DNA of 64,000 bases from Actimicrobium sp034313845 (GTDB taxonomy: Bacteria; Pseudomonadota; Gammaproteobacteria; Burkholderiales; Burkholderiaceae_D), in the NCBI RefSeq assembly GCF_034313845.1, contig NZ_JAVIWN010000001.1; one strand, written 5' to 3'. This document shows positions 40,902-50,140 of this stretch, one piece after another. Each line of letters starts with the position of its first letter. The stretch's first letter is position 1. The notes beneath the pieces were generated by a model. It was not told the DNA's origin. It saw only the letters and a list, made by a program, of their open reading frames with translations, and made no database searches. Position numbers and translations under genes: made by a program.

Positions 40902-43900
40902 TCACCCCACCGCGATGCGACTGCTTCCTCCGGCCATGCGTTCTACCAGGACCTTGGTCGCAATCCGCTCGGTCATTTCCTGCACATGCGAAATCACGCC
41001 AACCTTGCGGCCCATTGCCTGCAAACCATCGAGCGCGTCCATGGCTACCCGCAGAGTTTCGGCATCGAGACTGCCGAAGCCTTCGTCGATGAATAGCGAT
41101 TCGACCCGGACCCGGTTCGATGACAGCGAGGCCAGTCCCAGCGCCAGTGCCAGCGAGACGAGAAACGATTCACCGCCCGACAGCGAGTGGACTGAGCGGA
41201 GTTCATCGCCCATGTCCTGGTCGATCACGATCAACCCCAGCGAGTCGGGCAGGCGTTGCAGACGGTAGCGCTTTGCCAGTGATTGCAGATGGCGATTGGC
41301 GTAACCGAGCAAGACATCGAGCGTGGTTTGCTGCGCGACGTTGCGTAACTTTTTGCCGTCTGCCGAGCCGATCAGGTCGTTCAATTGGGCCCAGACGCGA
41401 CAGGTGGCTTCTTGTGCGGCCAGCGCGTCGAGCAAGCCGGTGGCGGCGAGGCGTCGTGCTTGGTCCTGGCGCAGCGAGAGGTGCAGTTCGGTGGCGCTGG
41501 CGTGGGCGAGCTGGCGCTCGGCGGTCAGTGTTTGCTGGAGTAGTTGCAAGGCGTCCTGTGATTCTTCGGCGTCGGCAAGCGGGCGCTGTTGCCGGTGGAG
41601 GGCGCGCTGTTCATGGCGATCGCGCAGCATGGCGGCGGCTTGCTGGACCGCGCTGTCGAGCGTGTGCAGCGCAGTTCGCAGGGCGGCAATCTGCTCGGTT
41701 GACTGCAATAATCGTGCTCGCAATTGAATTGCGTCCAATGCAATCGTGTCATCGAGATGCGCCAGCCAGGCATCGAGGCGTAGCGTGGCGGCGTGCGCTT
41801 CCTGCTCGTGCGTGCCCAGTCGTGTAGTGGCTTGCGCCAGCGCTTCGGTGTGACGCGCCAGCGTTTGCCGCACGGTGCTGCTGGCGTCCGACGCGTGCAG
41901 CAGTGCGGCGCGAGCCGTGGTGATCGCACTGGCAAGACGGGTTTCGATTGCGCGCACCGGCTGGCCGTCGAACAGCATGCGGCGCTCGGTTTTCAGTGCG
42001 TCGATCGTTTCGGTACCGGATCGGTAGACGCTGTGACAGCGTTGCTGCTCGGCCTCGGCCGTGGTTGCGCTGGCCGACAGGGTGGCCAGTTCGGTGGTCA
42101 GCGCGGCGCACTGCGCGGTCAGTTGATCGCTGGCGCTGCGGCGCTCTTGCCACAAGCGCACGGCGTTGGCGCAGCCAACATGAAAATCTTCCGGTGCCGC
42201 TTGCCATGCGGTACGCCAGTTGGCTTGCAAGGCAAAAACCGCGTCGAGCTGATCGAGCGCGTGGTCGAGTCGCTGTCGTGCCTGCGACAATTGCGTGCTG
42301 GCGACGTGCTGCCCGGCATGCAGCGCGTCGAGTCGGGTGCTGGCTGCGTTGGCCGCATCCTTGCAGGTAGCGTGGGCAGCGACGGCTTGCTCGAACGCGG
42401 CTTGCGCCACATGACGCAGGTGGTCAAGACGTTGCAGTTCGGCGTCGTGCACACCGATTGCCGCCAGCTCGGTATCGAGTGCGCTCTGTTCGTTATCGAA
42501 CCAAGTCGATGCCGCCGACGTTCTCAGTGCAAGTGCGACCGGATGGGCGGCCCAGTCGCGTTGCAGCTGGTCGAGCAGTTGTCGCAGTTGCTGCAGCTCC
42601 GGCGCGATGGACAAAAGATGCTGGCGCTGTGCGCCGGCTTGCGCGCTCAGGGTCGCCTGCGCGTGCCGGGCCTGCTGGTGCTGTTGGCGGCACACGGCGA
42701 CATCGGCGTGCAGTTTTTCCAGCAGCGCATGCAGCGGCGCATTGGCCTGCACATACGGATGATCGGTCGCGCCGCAGACCGGGCAGGGCGCGTCATCGGT
42801 CAATGCCGCACGCAGACTTTCGACACTGGCAGTGCAGGCAGCCTCGGCATGTTTGAGCGCTCGTTCAGCTTGCTCCATTGCTGCAGCCAGCGCCGTGCTG
42901 CGCGTGTCGGCTTGGGCGGCGCCGGCTTCGGCGTCGATGGCGGTTTGCAGGCTGGTGCGGCATTGGTTCTCGAGTACTTGTGCGCGGGCCTGCTGTTCGC
43001 TCAGCGTGCGCCAGAGTTGCTCGCCGCTGCGCCAGCGCTCGCGGCGCAGCGCGAGCTGGTCCTTGCGGGTCTGCCATGCCGCAAGGTCGATCGCGCCATG
43101 CTGTTGCACGGCCAGTTGACGCGCTTGTGTGGTGTCGGCCAGTTGCTGCGCTGCCTGCGCGAGGGCGCTGGCGGTGCGCGCTTGCACGGTGGTTTGCTGC
43201 GCCTGATCCGCCGCCAGCGTGGCCAGCAGTTGCCCGTTGCGCTGCACTTCGGCATCGCTGTGCGTGGCCTGGCCGAGCAGCAAATCGGCGCGCGACCAGT
43301 CTTGCGCCAGTGCCTGCCACTGTGCGTTCTGGTCCAGCCACAATGCGTGTTCCTGCTGCGCTTGGCGGGCGGCGTCGATCTGGCCTTGCCGGCTCTGGAC
43401 TAGCAGACGCGCCTGCCCGGCGTTGCGGGTCGCCTCGCTGTGAGCCTGTTGTGCGCGCTCTTGCGCAGGCAGTAGCGCATCGATGCGGGCATCGAGCGAC
43501 TTGGCCTGATCGAGTATCGGCGCGGCGACTTGCTGCGCCTGCTCGGCGGTTACGAGCGCCGCTTGTGCTTGCGTCAGCAACTCGTCAGACCGCACCTGCT
43601 CAAGCGTGGCGTTGTCCACTGATGCACGGCTGGTCGTGATCGCCAGTCGGTCCTGTTCGACAGCGCTTGCCAGCCGGTCGATGTCGTTGACCAGACTGCG
43701 TGCCGGCTGGATGGTATCGAGCAATTGCAGTTCGGCGCGACGCGGTGCCGCCGCGTGCTGCGCGTCGATATCCTGCTGCCACTGCGCCTGTGCGCGCTCT
43801 TCGGCCAGGCGCAATTTGTCGTCGTCCTGATACCAGCGCAGGCGCGTGGTCGCAGCGGCGAGTTGCACGTCGAGTGCAGTCAGCGCCGCATCGGCGACGG

Positions 43901-44621
43901 CACTATCCGCATCGAGCTTGCTGCGTGCTTCGTCGTCCAGCGGGCGCTGGTCGTCCAGCCTGTCCGTGACGCGCTGCATGGCGGCTTGCTCGTCGCGATT
44001 GCGGCCAAATGCGCGCTGCGACAGCGTGCTGTAAATCGCACTGCCGGTCAGCGTTTCGAGCAGTTCGCCGCGCTCGTTGTCGTCGGCTTTCAGGAAGGCC
44101 GAGAATTCGTTTTGCGCCAGCAGCACGGCGCGCGTGAACTGCTCGAACGACAGGCCGATCCGCACGACGATCTCGCTCAGGACTTCCTTGTTGGTGCCGC
44201 CCAGTAGTTGCAGATCGGGCAGGCGCTGCAGGGTCATCGTGGTTTTCTGCAGGCTGCCGCTGGTCTTGCCACGCGCGCGCCGCACGCTCCAGCGGGCGCG
44301 GTAGTGCTGCGCATCATTGCCGATGAAATCGACTTCGGCATGGCCTTCGGCGCAGCCGCGCCGCAGCAGGTTGCGGGGATCCTGCTGCGTGACATTGGCG
44401 TCGCCGACATCGGGCAGGTTGCGGTTGCCCGCCTTGATCAGGCGCGGCGTGTCTTCATACAGCGCCATGCACAGCGCATCGAGCAATGTGCTCTTGCCGG
44501 CACCGGTCGGTCCCGAGATCGCAAACAGGCCGGCTGATTTCAGTGGCTCCTGTTCAAAATCGACGGCAAAGTCGCCCGCCAGCGAAGCCAGATTGCGACC
44601 GCGAATCGCGAGGATTTTCAT
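40902..44621 (-). CDS. sbcC: SbcC, ATPase subunit of the SbcCD nuclease
   Basis: A 1239 aa SMC-like ATPase. With SbcD it cuts hairpins and blocked DNA ends. Walker A is GPTGAGKST at residues 37-45. Long coiled coils rich in Gln/Ala fill about 200-600 and 650-1050 and meet at a zinc hook, Cys-Pro-Val-Cys, near residue 613. The ABC signature (SLSGGESFLVSLALALGLASL) is near 1140 and Walker B/D-loop (SLFIDEGFGSLD) near 1170. Larger than E. coli SbcC (1048 aa) because of longer coiled coils. It starts 4 nt inside the end of sbcD. Confidence 0.93.
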   Translation of the reverse strand: MKILAIRGRNLASLAGDFAVDFEQEPLKSAGLFAISGPTGAGKSTLLDALCMALYEDTPRLIKAGNRNLPDVGDANVTQQDPRNLLRRGCAEGHAEVDFIGNDAQHYRARWSVRRARGKTSGSLQKTTMTLQRLPDLQLLGGTNKEVLSEIVVRIGLSFEQFTRAVLLAQNEFSAFLKADDNERGELLETLTGSAIYSTLSQRAFGRNRDEQAAMQRVTDRLDDQRPLDDEARSKLDADSAVADAALTALDVQLAAATTRLRWYQDDDKLRLAEERAQAQWQQDIDAQHAAAPRRAELQLLDTIQPARSLVNDIDRLASAVEQDRLAITTSRASVDNATLEQVRSDELLTQAQAALVTAEQAQQVAAPILDQAKSLDARIDALLPAQERAQQAHSEATRNAGQARLLVQSRQGQIDAARQAQQEHALWLDQNAQWQALAQDWSRADLLLGQATHSDAEVQRNGQLLATLAADQAQQTTVQARTASALAQAAQQLADTTQARQLAVQQHGAIDLAAWQTRKDQLALRRERWRSGEQLWRTLSEQQARAQVLENQCRTSLQTAIDAEAGAAQADTRSTALAAAMEQAERALKHAEAACTASVESLRAALTDDAPCPVCGATDHPYVQANAPLHALLEKLHADVAVCRQQHQQARHAQATLSAQAGAQRQHLLSIAPELQQLRQLLDQLQRDWAAHPVALALRTSAASTWFDNEQSALDTELAAIGVHDAELQRLDHLRHVAQAAFEQAVAAHATCKDAANAASTRLDALHAGQHVASTQLSQARQRLDHALDQLDAVFALQANWRTAWQAAPEDFHVGCANAVRLWQERRSASDQLTAQCAALTTELATLSASATTAEAEQQRCHSVYRSGTETIDALKTERRMLFDGQPVRAIETRLASAITTARAALLHASDASSTVRQTLARHTEALAQATTRLGTHEQEAHAATLRLDAWLAHLDDTIALDAIQLRARLLQSTEQIAALRTALHTLDSAVQQAAAMLRDRHEQRALHRQQRPLADAEESQDALQLLQQTLTAERQLAHASATELHLSLRQDQARRLAATGLLDALAAQEATCRVWAQLNDLIGSADGKKLRNVAQQTTLDVLLGYANRHLQSLAKRYRLQRLPDSLGLIVIDQDMGDELRSVHSLSGGESFLVSLALALGLASLSSNRVRVESLFIDEGFGSLDAETLRVAMDALDGLQAMGRKVGVISHVQEMTERIATKVLVERMAGGSSRIAVG

Positions 44622-45862
44622 GCGCCGTCTCCGGTTGCAGCGAGCAGCAGTTCGGCAAACGCGGCTTGCAAGGGTGCCGGTGTGTCGGTGTCATATTTGC
44701 TGCGGTACAGACGATTGAAAATGTCTTCGGGTTGCAGGCGATCGAGTTCATCGACCGACATCGCGGGCGCGCCGGCAGTGGTGGAGGCCGCCATGCTGGT
44801 GTCGATGCGGGCCAGACGCACCGGCTTGCCGTCGAGCACGGCTTCGATGGTCGCCCGCAAACCCGGTTCGGGTGCATCGAGACGCACACGCACTTCCAGA
44901 TACGGCATCTGTTGCAGGTCATCGGTGGCGGGCAGATCGAGCGCGGCCAGCGCGATGAGCACCTCGGCGAGCGGTGCCGGTTGCTTCGGAATACGCAGCA
45001 GTTCGACGGCACGCGGAATAGGTAACGTGGTGATGGCGGCGACGCGTTCGCCATCGAGGTCGACCCGCAATACCTGATGCGGATAGCCGATCTCGGCAAA
45101 TGACATCGGCAGCGGACTGCCGCAATAGCGCAGGTGATCCTGTTTGGCGACCCGCTGCGCCAGATGCAAATGGCCCAGCGCGGCATAGGCAATGGCCGCA
45201 TCGAAGATGCCGGCCGACAGTGCTTCGGTGCCGCCGATGACGATGCGGCGCTCGGAATCTTCCGAGACATCGCCACCGATCATGTGGCAGTGGCCTAGCG
45301 CGATGATGGCCTGACCGGGCTGGCGCAAAGTCAGTGCATGGTCGAGTACTTGCCGGTACAACAGCGCGATGCCGGCCATGTACGGATCGCTCTCGCCATC
45401 GCCCTCAACGCGCGGTACGTCGCCGGGTCGCAGGAATGGAATCGCGAGGCACCATGCTGCAATGTCGCCGGCACGGTTTTTCAGCGGCACCACGAGGCGG
45501 GCGACATCGATGCTGCCATCGGCATGACGCGGCACAAAGCCGATGACGCTGGCGTCGAGGCTGGCCAGCAGTGGCGCAGGCGCTTCGAGCCGGCCCGGCG
45601 AATCATGGTTGCCCGCGATGAGGACGATGTTCAGATGCGGGATGCGCTGTTTGGCTTGCTGCAGGAAACGATACAACTGTTTTTGCGAGGCGGCCGACGG
45701 ATTGGCATTGTCGAATACATCGCCGCAGATCAGCAAGCCCTCGGCCTGTTCGGTCTCCAGCGTATCGATCAGCCAGTCGAGGAAGTGCTGGTGTTCGGCA
45801 CCGCGTTCAAAGTGATGCAGGGTCTGGCCCAGATGCCAGTCCGAGGTGTGGATGAAGCGCAA
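44618..45862 (-). CDS. sbcD: SbcD, nuclease subunit of SbcCD
   Basis: A 414 aa Mre11-like calcineurin-fold nuclease. The metal motifs are in order: HTSDWHLGQTLHHF, GDVFDNANPS, AGNHDSP, ALGHCHMIGG and ALGHLHLAQ. No ATG fits the N-terminus. TTG at 45862 begins right at the conserved LRFIHTSDWH and has GAGAGG 8 nt upstream; TTG at 45892 would add ten residues. It is translationally coupled to sbcC by a 4 nt overlap. Confidence 0.92.
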   Translation of the reverse strand: MRFIHTSDWHLGQTLHHFERGAEHQHFLDWLIDTLETEQAEGLLICGDVFDNANPSAASQKQLYRFLQQAKQRIPHLNIVLIAGNHDSPGRLEAPAPLLASLDASVIGFVPRHADGSIDVARLVVPLKNRAGDIAAWCLAIPFLRPGDVPRVEGDGESDPYMAGIALLYRQVLDHALTLRQPGQAIIALGHCHMIGGDVSEDSERRIVIGGTEALSAGIFDAAIAYAALGHLHLAQRVAKQDHLRYCGSPLPMSFAEIGYPHQVLRVDLDGERVAAITTLPIPRAVELLRIPKQPAPLAEVLIALAALDLPATDDLQQMPYLEVRVRLDAPEPGLRATIEAVLDGKPVRLARIDTSMAASTTAGAPAMSVDELDRLQPEDIFNRLYRSKYDTDTPAPLQAAFAELLLAATGDGA

Positions 45863-45974
45863 GGTGAAGCCCTCTCGTCGCAATCGGAACAACGGCTGCG
45901 CCGGGGTGGCTCAGCCGCCGGAGAGTATAGCGGTGGTTGGTTGGCGGTGGCCAGCAGAAGGGGTGGGTTCGTCA

Positions 45975-46829
45975 TCAGGATGGATAATGCTGTGCCATTG
46001 CTATCGGTTTGTCAGGTTGATTAACGGGCCTGGCGTGCGGTGGCTGTGTGGGAACGGCGGGAAGCGGTGGCGGGAGTGGAGTCGTCGGCACATGCGGAAG
46101 TGGCGACGGTTGCTCTTGTACTTCGATATCCTCCTCCTCCTCGTCCAGTTTGGAATCCAGCTTTTCTTCCTCGCGCTGTTTGCGCAAGTCAGCCTGAAAT
46201 TCCCTGACAGGCTTCGCCATTTCTGCAGCGACGGCAAGTCCGAATAAAGCCCCGAACAGGAGTATCGGCGGGAAGGCTGACATCAGGGTGATGGCACTGA
46301 CGGCCACCAAGCCGAACACCATCGCCCCGGCGATCGTGCCGGCCCGTCCTGAAAAGGCATTGCTTATTGCCTCGGACATGGTGGTCTTTTTGCCGGGTGT
46401 CGGTTTGACATTGACTGGCGCAGGGGCGCTTTGCTGTTCAGGCGGGCCAGGATTATGTTCCTCTTGTGTGGGAGGGGACATCGTCACGTGATCGGCGGCA
46501 TCAGGCACATCAGACACATCGGGCACATCAGGCGCTTGTACTTGAACTTTATTGTTCAGTTTGCTGACAGCCTCGGTACTTTTCTTTTTGATTTCAGCTT
46601 GTAATGTGGCAAAGAGTGCCTCGATTTTCGCTTGCAGATTCGCGTTGAGCTTATCGACTTTTTGGGCCGTCTTATTTGAATCGGGAATGGCGGCTATGGG
46701 ATCGTTGCTCTCTGATCGCAGAGGCGATAGGGGTGAAGGAAGCTCCGATGATTCCGGCGCTGCGCCTGGCATTGCCGTCCAACCGAGGGCTGGATTGGGT
46801 GCGCCAGTGTTAATGCCTGAGTTCCTCAT
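45975..46829 (-). CDS. Uncharacterised coiled-coil/glycine-rich membrane protein (paralogue 2)
   Basis: A 284 aa protein with the same architecture as the one at 39967-40707: a Pro/Ser-rich N-terminus, a coiled coil (AQKVDKLNANLQAKIEALFATLQAEIKKK), a PDVPDVSDVPDA repeat, the shared GKKTTMSEAISNAFSG motif, then a hydrophobic hairpin (TIAGAMVFGLVAVSAITLM, PPILLFGALFGLAVAAEM) and a highly acidic, then Pro-rich, tail. No signal peptide. It lies directly upstream of sbcD on the same strand, 112 nt from it, while paralogue 1 lies downstream of sbcC. Function unknown. Confidence 0.65.
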   Translation of the reverse strand: MRNSGINTGAPNPALGWTAMPGAAPESSELPSPLSPLRSESNDPIAAIPDSNKTAQKVDKLNANLQAKIEALFATLQAEIKKKSTEAVSKLNNKVQVQAPDVPDVSDVPDAADHVTMSPPTQEEHNPGPPEQQSAPAPVNVKPTPGKKTTMSEAISNAFSGRAGTIAGAMVFGLVAVSAITLMSAFPPILLFGALFGLAVAAEMAKPVREFQADLRKQREEEKLDSKLDEEEEDIEVQEQPSPLPHVPTTPLPPPLPAVPTQPPHARPVNQPDKPIAMAQHYPS

Positions 46830-46927
46830 TTGTCTGATGCTCCATGCAATGCCCCTCTCCCGGGACGCGGCTGACGAAAGTGTCTTCGTTGAGTAACCGC
46901 CGCCCGCACCGCAGTTCCGTGACGCGC

Positions 46928-46969
46928 AAAAAAATCCGGCCGCGTCGCACTGGGCGAGACGGCCGGATT
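46928..46969 (-). terminator. Rho-independent terminator after the NRDE gene
   Basis: On the minus strand AATCCGGCCG and CGGCCGGATT pair around a partly paired 15-20 nt loop and run into seven T residues. It lies 31 bp past the stop of the NRDE gene and closes the ygfZ-DUF4936-NRDE transcript. Confidence 0.85.
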
Positions 46970-46999
46970 GTTTCAGAGAACGCTTGGTTGGTTAGCGCC

Positions 47000-47725
47000 T
47001 CAGCAAATAACCCGCTCGCTCAGCGAGGCCCTATCGGTGGTATCGAGTCGGGCAATGGTCGACGAGCGGGTGCCATAGTCCGGGGTCTCGATGCATACCG
47101 CGGACAACGCACGTTCCAGTTCGAGCGGTAGTCCGGTGTGCGGCAAGCGGCAGTCGGACGCCTGGCGGGTGTCTGTCAGCATTTCAAAAAACGCTTCATC
47201 GGTCGCGCCCTGGCACAGCAGACTGGCAAACTCGGCCTTGGTGCGGACTACTTTCGGCCACGGTGTATCGAGGCGGGCATTCGACAGACCATAGATTCCC
47301 GGCGTAATCGGTTGCCCGTTGCGCACATCGTCGGCCGCCCGGTTTGAATACCAGATCAGTTCATGCTGGTCACCTACCAGCAGGTTAAAGCCGTTGTAGT
47401 CGTCACTGGCCTGCGCCAGTTGCGCGACGTAGGCTTGCGCAGTCATGGTTCCGGTCAGAAAATCAGCCGCCAGTTCGCCACGAGATCTGGCACCATCGCG
47501 GTCATCACCCGGAGCGCGGACATTGGTCAGGGCGGCGAAGCGCCCGGTCTGGGTAATGCCCATCCAGGTGCCGCCGCCTTGCAGGTCGCGCCCGGCAAAA
47601 ACCAGCGGGCTGTCGCTCCACCATCCGGCGGCTGCTGCGGGACGGTTGTGATATTCGTCGCGGTTGCCGGTTGCGATCAGTGGCATGCCGGGAACCACAT
47701 GCCAGGCAAAAGTAATCAGGCACAT
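47000..47725 (-). CDS. NRDE family protein
   Basis: A 241 aa protein of the NRDE (TANGO2-like) family. It starts MCLITFAW with the family's invariant Cys2 and continues ATGNRDEYHNRPA, the namesake motif, then FAGRDLQGGGTWMGITQTGRFAALTNVR, FNLLVGD and GLSNARLDTPWPKV. Its biochemical role in bacteria is not established; the fold is Ntn-hydrolase-like. It overlaps the DUF4936 gene by 10 nt. Confidence 0.88.
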   Translation of the reverse strand: MCLITFAWHVVPGMPLIATGNRDEYHNRPAAAAGWWSDSPLVFAGRDLQGGGTWMGITQTGRFAALTNVRAPGDDRDGARSRGELAADFLTGTMTAQAYVAQLAQASDDYNGFNLLVGDQHELIWYSNRAADDVRNGQPITPGIYGLSNARLDTPWPKVVRTKAEFASLLCQGATDEAFFEMLTDTRQASDCRLPHTGLPLELERALSAVCIETPDYGTRSSTIARLDTTDRASLSERVIC

Positions 47726-48003
47726 ACCGTCACCTCCACGAATTGCTCGACGTGACGATGTCCCTGGGCCATCGCGGTGACGCCTTCTTCGGCCGCGGCG
47801 CGTTCGATGACATCCTCGAAACCCGTCGGGACGGCAAGGTAAATTTCCATCCAGGTTTGCAGACCGTTTTTTTCTTCCGGTCGGCGGCGCAACTGGGAAC
47901 GAATATCGTAGCCAGCGTTGAGTCGCTGCTGCAAGCTGTCGACCCGCTGTCGGGCCAGTGCCGCATCATCGGTGCGGATTGAGTAATAGACGTAGATATC
48001 CAT
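47716..48003 (-). CDS. DUF4936 family protein
   Basis: A 95 aa protein matching a small family found mainly in betaproteobacteria: MDIYVYYSIRTDDAA at the start, LQTWMEIYLAVPTGFEDVIERAA in the middle, HVEQFVEV at the end. A ferredoxin-like alpha/beta fold is likely; function unknown. The ATG at 48003 with GGAGA upstream is preferred over an in-frame start six codons earlier. It lies between ygfZ and the NRDE gene in one tight operon. Confidence 0.82.
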   Translation of the reverse strand: MDIYVYYSIRTDDAALARQRVDSLQQRLNAGYDIRSQLRRRPEEKNGLQTWMEIYLAVPTGFEDVIERAAAEEGVTAMAQGHRHVEQFVEVTVCA

Positions 48004-48024
48004 GGCAATGCGTGTCTCCATTGA

Positions 48025-49041
48025 TCAAACGGTGTCAGGCAGTGCGTAAGGCAGGGCAGTGAAGTGCAGAGCAGGGCCTTGCGCGCCCAGATGGACGGTG
48101 TCGGTGTCCAGAGTGGCGGTCTTGATTTCAACCAGGCAGTGAAACAGGCCGGCCTGGTCGCGTGCGGCATTGACGATCATGCCGCATGGTTGTTCGAGGT
48201 CGCCTGCGGCAAATACTTCCATGCCGGCGGCGACTTCCGGTGCATTGACCGAGGCTGGCAGCATGCGGCGCTTGAGCTTGCCCAGATACTGGCTGCGCGC
48301 GACGATTTCCTGGCCGGGGTAGCAGCCTTTGCGGAAATTGACACCGCCGAGGGCTTCCAGATTGACCATTTGCGGGACAAATCTTTCCTGGGTGGCCAGC
48401 GTGATGTGCGGTACAGCGGCGAGGATTTCGGTCAAGCGCCAGTGTTCGATACCGGCTTGATGCAGGGTTGTTTTCAATTGCGGCCACGCGGCGATGGCTG
48501 TCTCCGGTGTCGTGATCCATTGATAGCGCGCCATCGCGCCAGCCTCAGCCAGACGGATCAGCGTGCCAGCGGCGGTCTCGACCTTCGCGTAGGGCGCGGC
48601 CGGCAGTAGCGGAAACCAGCTTGCCAGTGCGGGTCCAACAGCGTTACCGCCAAGTCCGATGACGGCGTGCGCTTCGGTGACGTCGGTGCTTTTTGCCTTG
48701 GCGCGCAGGACGAACATTTGCAGGCGCTTCTGGATGGCAGGCTGGATGTCGCGTGCCAGTTCAAGAATGATCGCGCTGGCGCTGCGCCACATCAGGAAGG
48801 ACGCCAGCAGGCGGCCTTTCGGTGTGCAGTAACCGGCCAGGCGGGCCTCGTCCGTACCGAGGTGCTCGACATCATTGGTCAGTTGGTTATGCAGAAAATT
48901 GGCGGCATCATCGCCTTCGAAGGCGATCAGGCCGAGGTCGGTCAATGCAGAAAAGAAGCTGTCGGACGCCGTGTCGGGCCGAGCCGCGGGCGCGTCGGAC
49001 AGCGGGTTTTCCTGCTCGATGAATTGGTGCCAGGTGGTCAT
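48025..49041 (-). CDS. ygfZ: YgfZ/GcvT-domain tRNA-modifying/Fe-S repair protein
   Basis: A 338 aa folate-binding protein of the YgfZ (COG0354) family, which supports Fe-S enzymes such as MiaB. The signature KGCYPGQEIVARSQYLGKLKRR has its conserved Cys near residue 239. FLHNQLTNDVEHL and YCTPKGRLLASFLMWR lie in the N-terminal GcvT-like domain. It heads the minus-strand operon and is divergent from mltG, a usual gene order in Burkholderiales. Confidence 0.91.
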   Translation of the reverse strand: MTTWHQFIEQENPLSDAPAARPDTASDSFFSALTDLGLIAFEGDDAANFLHNQLTNDVEHLGTDEARLAGYCTPKGRLLASFLMWRSASAIILELARDIQPAIQKRLQMFVLRAKAKSTDVTEAHAVIGLGGNAVGPALASWFPLLPAAPYAKVETAAGTLIRLAEAGAMARYQWITTPETAIAAWPQLKTTLHQAGIEHWRLTEILAAVPHITLATQERFVPQMVNLEALGGVNFRKGCYPGQEIVARSQYLGKLKRRMLPASVNAPEVAAGMEVFAAGDLEQPCGMIVNAARDQAGLFHCLVEIKTATLDTDTVHLGAQGPALHFTALPYALPDTV

Positions 49042-49140
49042 GGATTCCCTTATAAAGTCCGTAAGGTTCTGGGTTATGCGCTTATCATTCAGGGTTGATT
49101 ATAGATGCGGGGATGACATCGTGTCGGAACCCGGAAACTG

Positions 49141-50130
49141 ATGCGATTTCTGAAGACACTATTTTGGCTGTTCATCGTGGCGATATTGGGTGCGGCGGGG
49201 GGCTTTGCTTACTGGGCAGCGCAACCTGTTTTGGCACCGGGACAACTTGCGATGGATTTCGCCATCGAACCCGGCAGCAGCCTGCGCAGCGTCGCGGATC
49301 AAATTGCGGCCCGGCAAATTCCGTTGCAACCTTTGCTGTTTGAAGCACTGGTGCGGTTGACCGGCAAGGAGGGCCAGATCAAGGCTGGTCACTATGCAAT
49401 CAAGCCCGGAACGACGCCGCAGCGATTGATCGGGCAACTGGTGCGTGGCGAATTTGCGCAGGAGTCGCTGGTCGTCATCGAGGGCTGGACATTCCGCCAG
49501 ATGCGTCAGGCCGTGGCCGATAATCCCGCTCTGAAACACGATACGCTAGCGCTGACTGACAAGGAATTACTCGCCAAAGTCACGACCGAGTTCAACGTAC
49601 CGGAAGGGCTTTTTTTTCCTGATACCTACTTGTACGCCAAAGGCGCGAGTGACCTGCAGGTCTACCGGCAGGCGCATGCCGAACTGCTGAAACGGCTAGA
49701 GCAGGCCTGGGCGCAACGCGACCTGACGCTGCCGTACAAGACACCTTACGAGGCGCTAACGATGGCCTCGATCATCGAAAAAGAAACCGGGCAGAAAGCC
49801 GAGCGCGGGCTCATTGCCGGCGTGTTCGTCAATCGCCTGAAGAAGGGCATGCTGCTGCAAACCGATCCGACCGTCATCTATGGCATGGGCGACAAATTCA
49901 AGGGCAATATTCGCAAGCGTGATCTGCTGACAGACACCCCGTTCAACACGTATTTGCGGGTGGGTTTGCCGCCGTCGCCGATCGCCTTGCCGGGTAATGA
50001 CGCATTGCGTGCGGCGCTTCGGCCGGAGCGCACCGATGCGCTGTACTTTGTGGCGCGGGGCGATGGCACCAGTGTTTTTTCCAGTAACCTGCCCGACCAC
50101 AATCGCGCAGTCAACCGCTATCAGCGTTAG
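49141..50130 (+). CDS. mltG: Endolytic murein transglycosylase MltG
   Basis: A 329 aa inner-membrane-anchored lytic transglycosylase (YceG) that cuts nascent glycan strands and sets their length. The N-terminal anchor is LFWLFIVAILGAAGGFAYWA (residues ~8-27). A LysM-like region follows. The catalytic segment MASIIEKETGQKAERGLIAGVFVNRLKKGMLLQTDPTVIYG has the EKET motif at 213-216. The C-terminus keeps FNTYLRVGLPPSPIALPG. It opens the mltG-tmk-holB-pilZ operon; tmk starts 10 nt after its stop. Confidence 0.92.
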   Translation: MRFLKTLFWLFIVAILGAAGGFAYWAAQPVLAPGQLAMDFAIEPGSSLRSVADQIAARQIPLQPLLFEALVRLTGKEGQIKAGHYAIKPGTTPQRLIGQLVRGEFAQESLVVIEGWTFRQMRQAVADNPALKHDTLALTDKELLAKVTTEFNVPEGLFFPDTYLYAKGASDLQVYRQAHAELLKRLEQAWAQRDLTLPYKTPYEALTMASIIEKETGQKAERGLIAGVFVNRLKKGMLLQTDPTVIYGMGDKFKGNIRKRDLLTDTPFNTYLRVGLPPSPIALPGNDALRAALRPERTDALYFVARGDGTSVFSSNLPDHNRAVNRYQR

Positions 50131-50140
50131 AAATTATCCG

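Noticed and set aside
41793..43403. 536-codon frame opposite sbcC
   Set aside because: Shadow of the GC-rich SbcC coiled-coil region; low complexity and no homology pattern.
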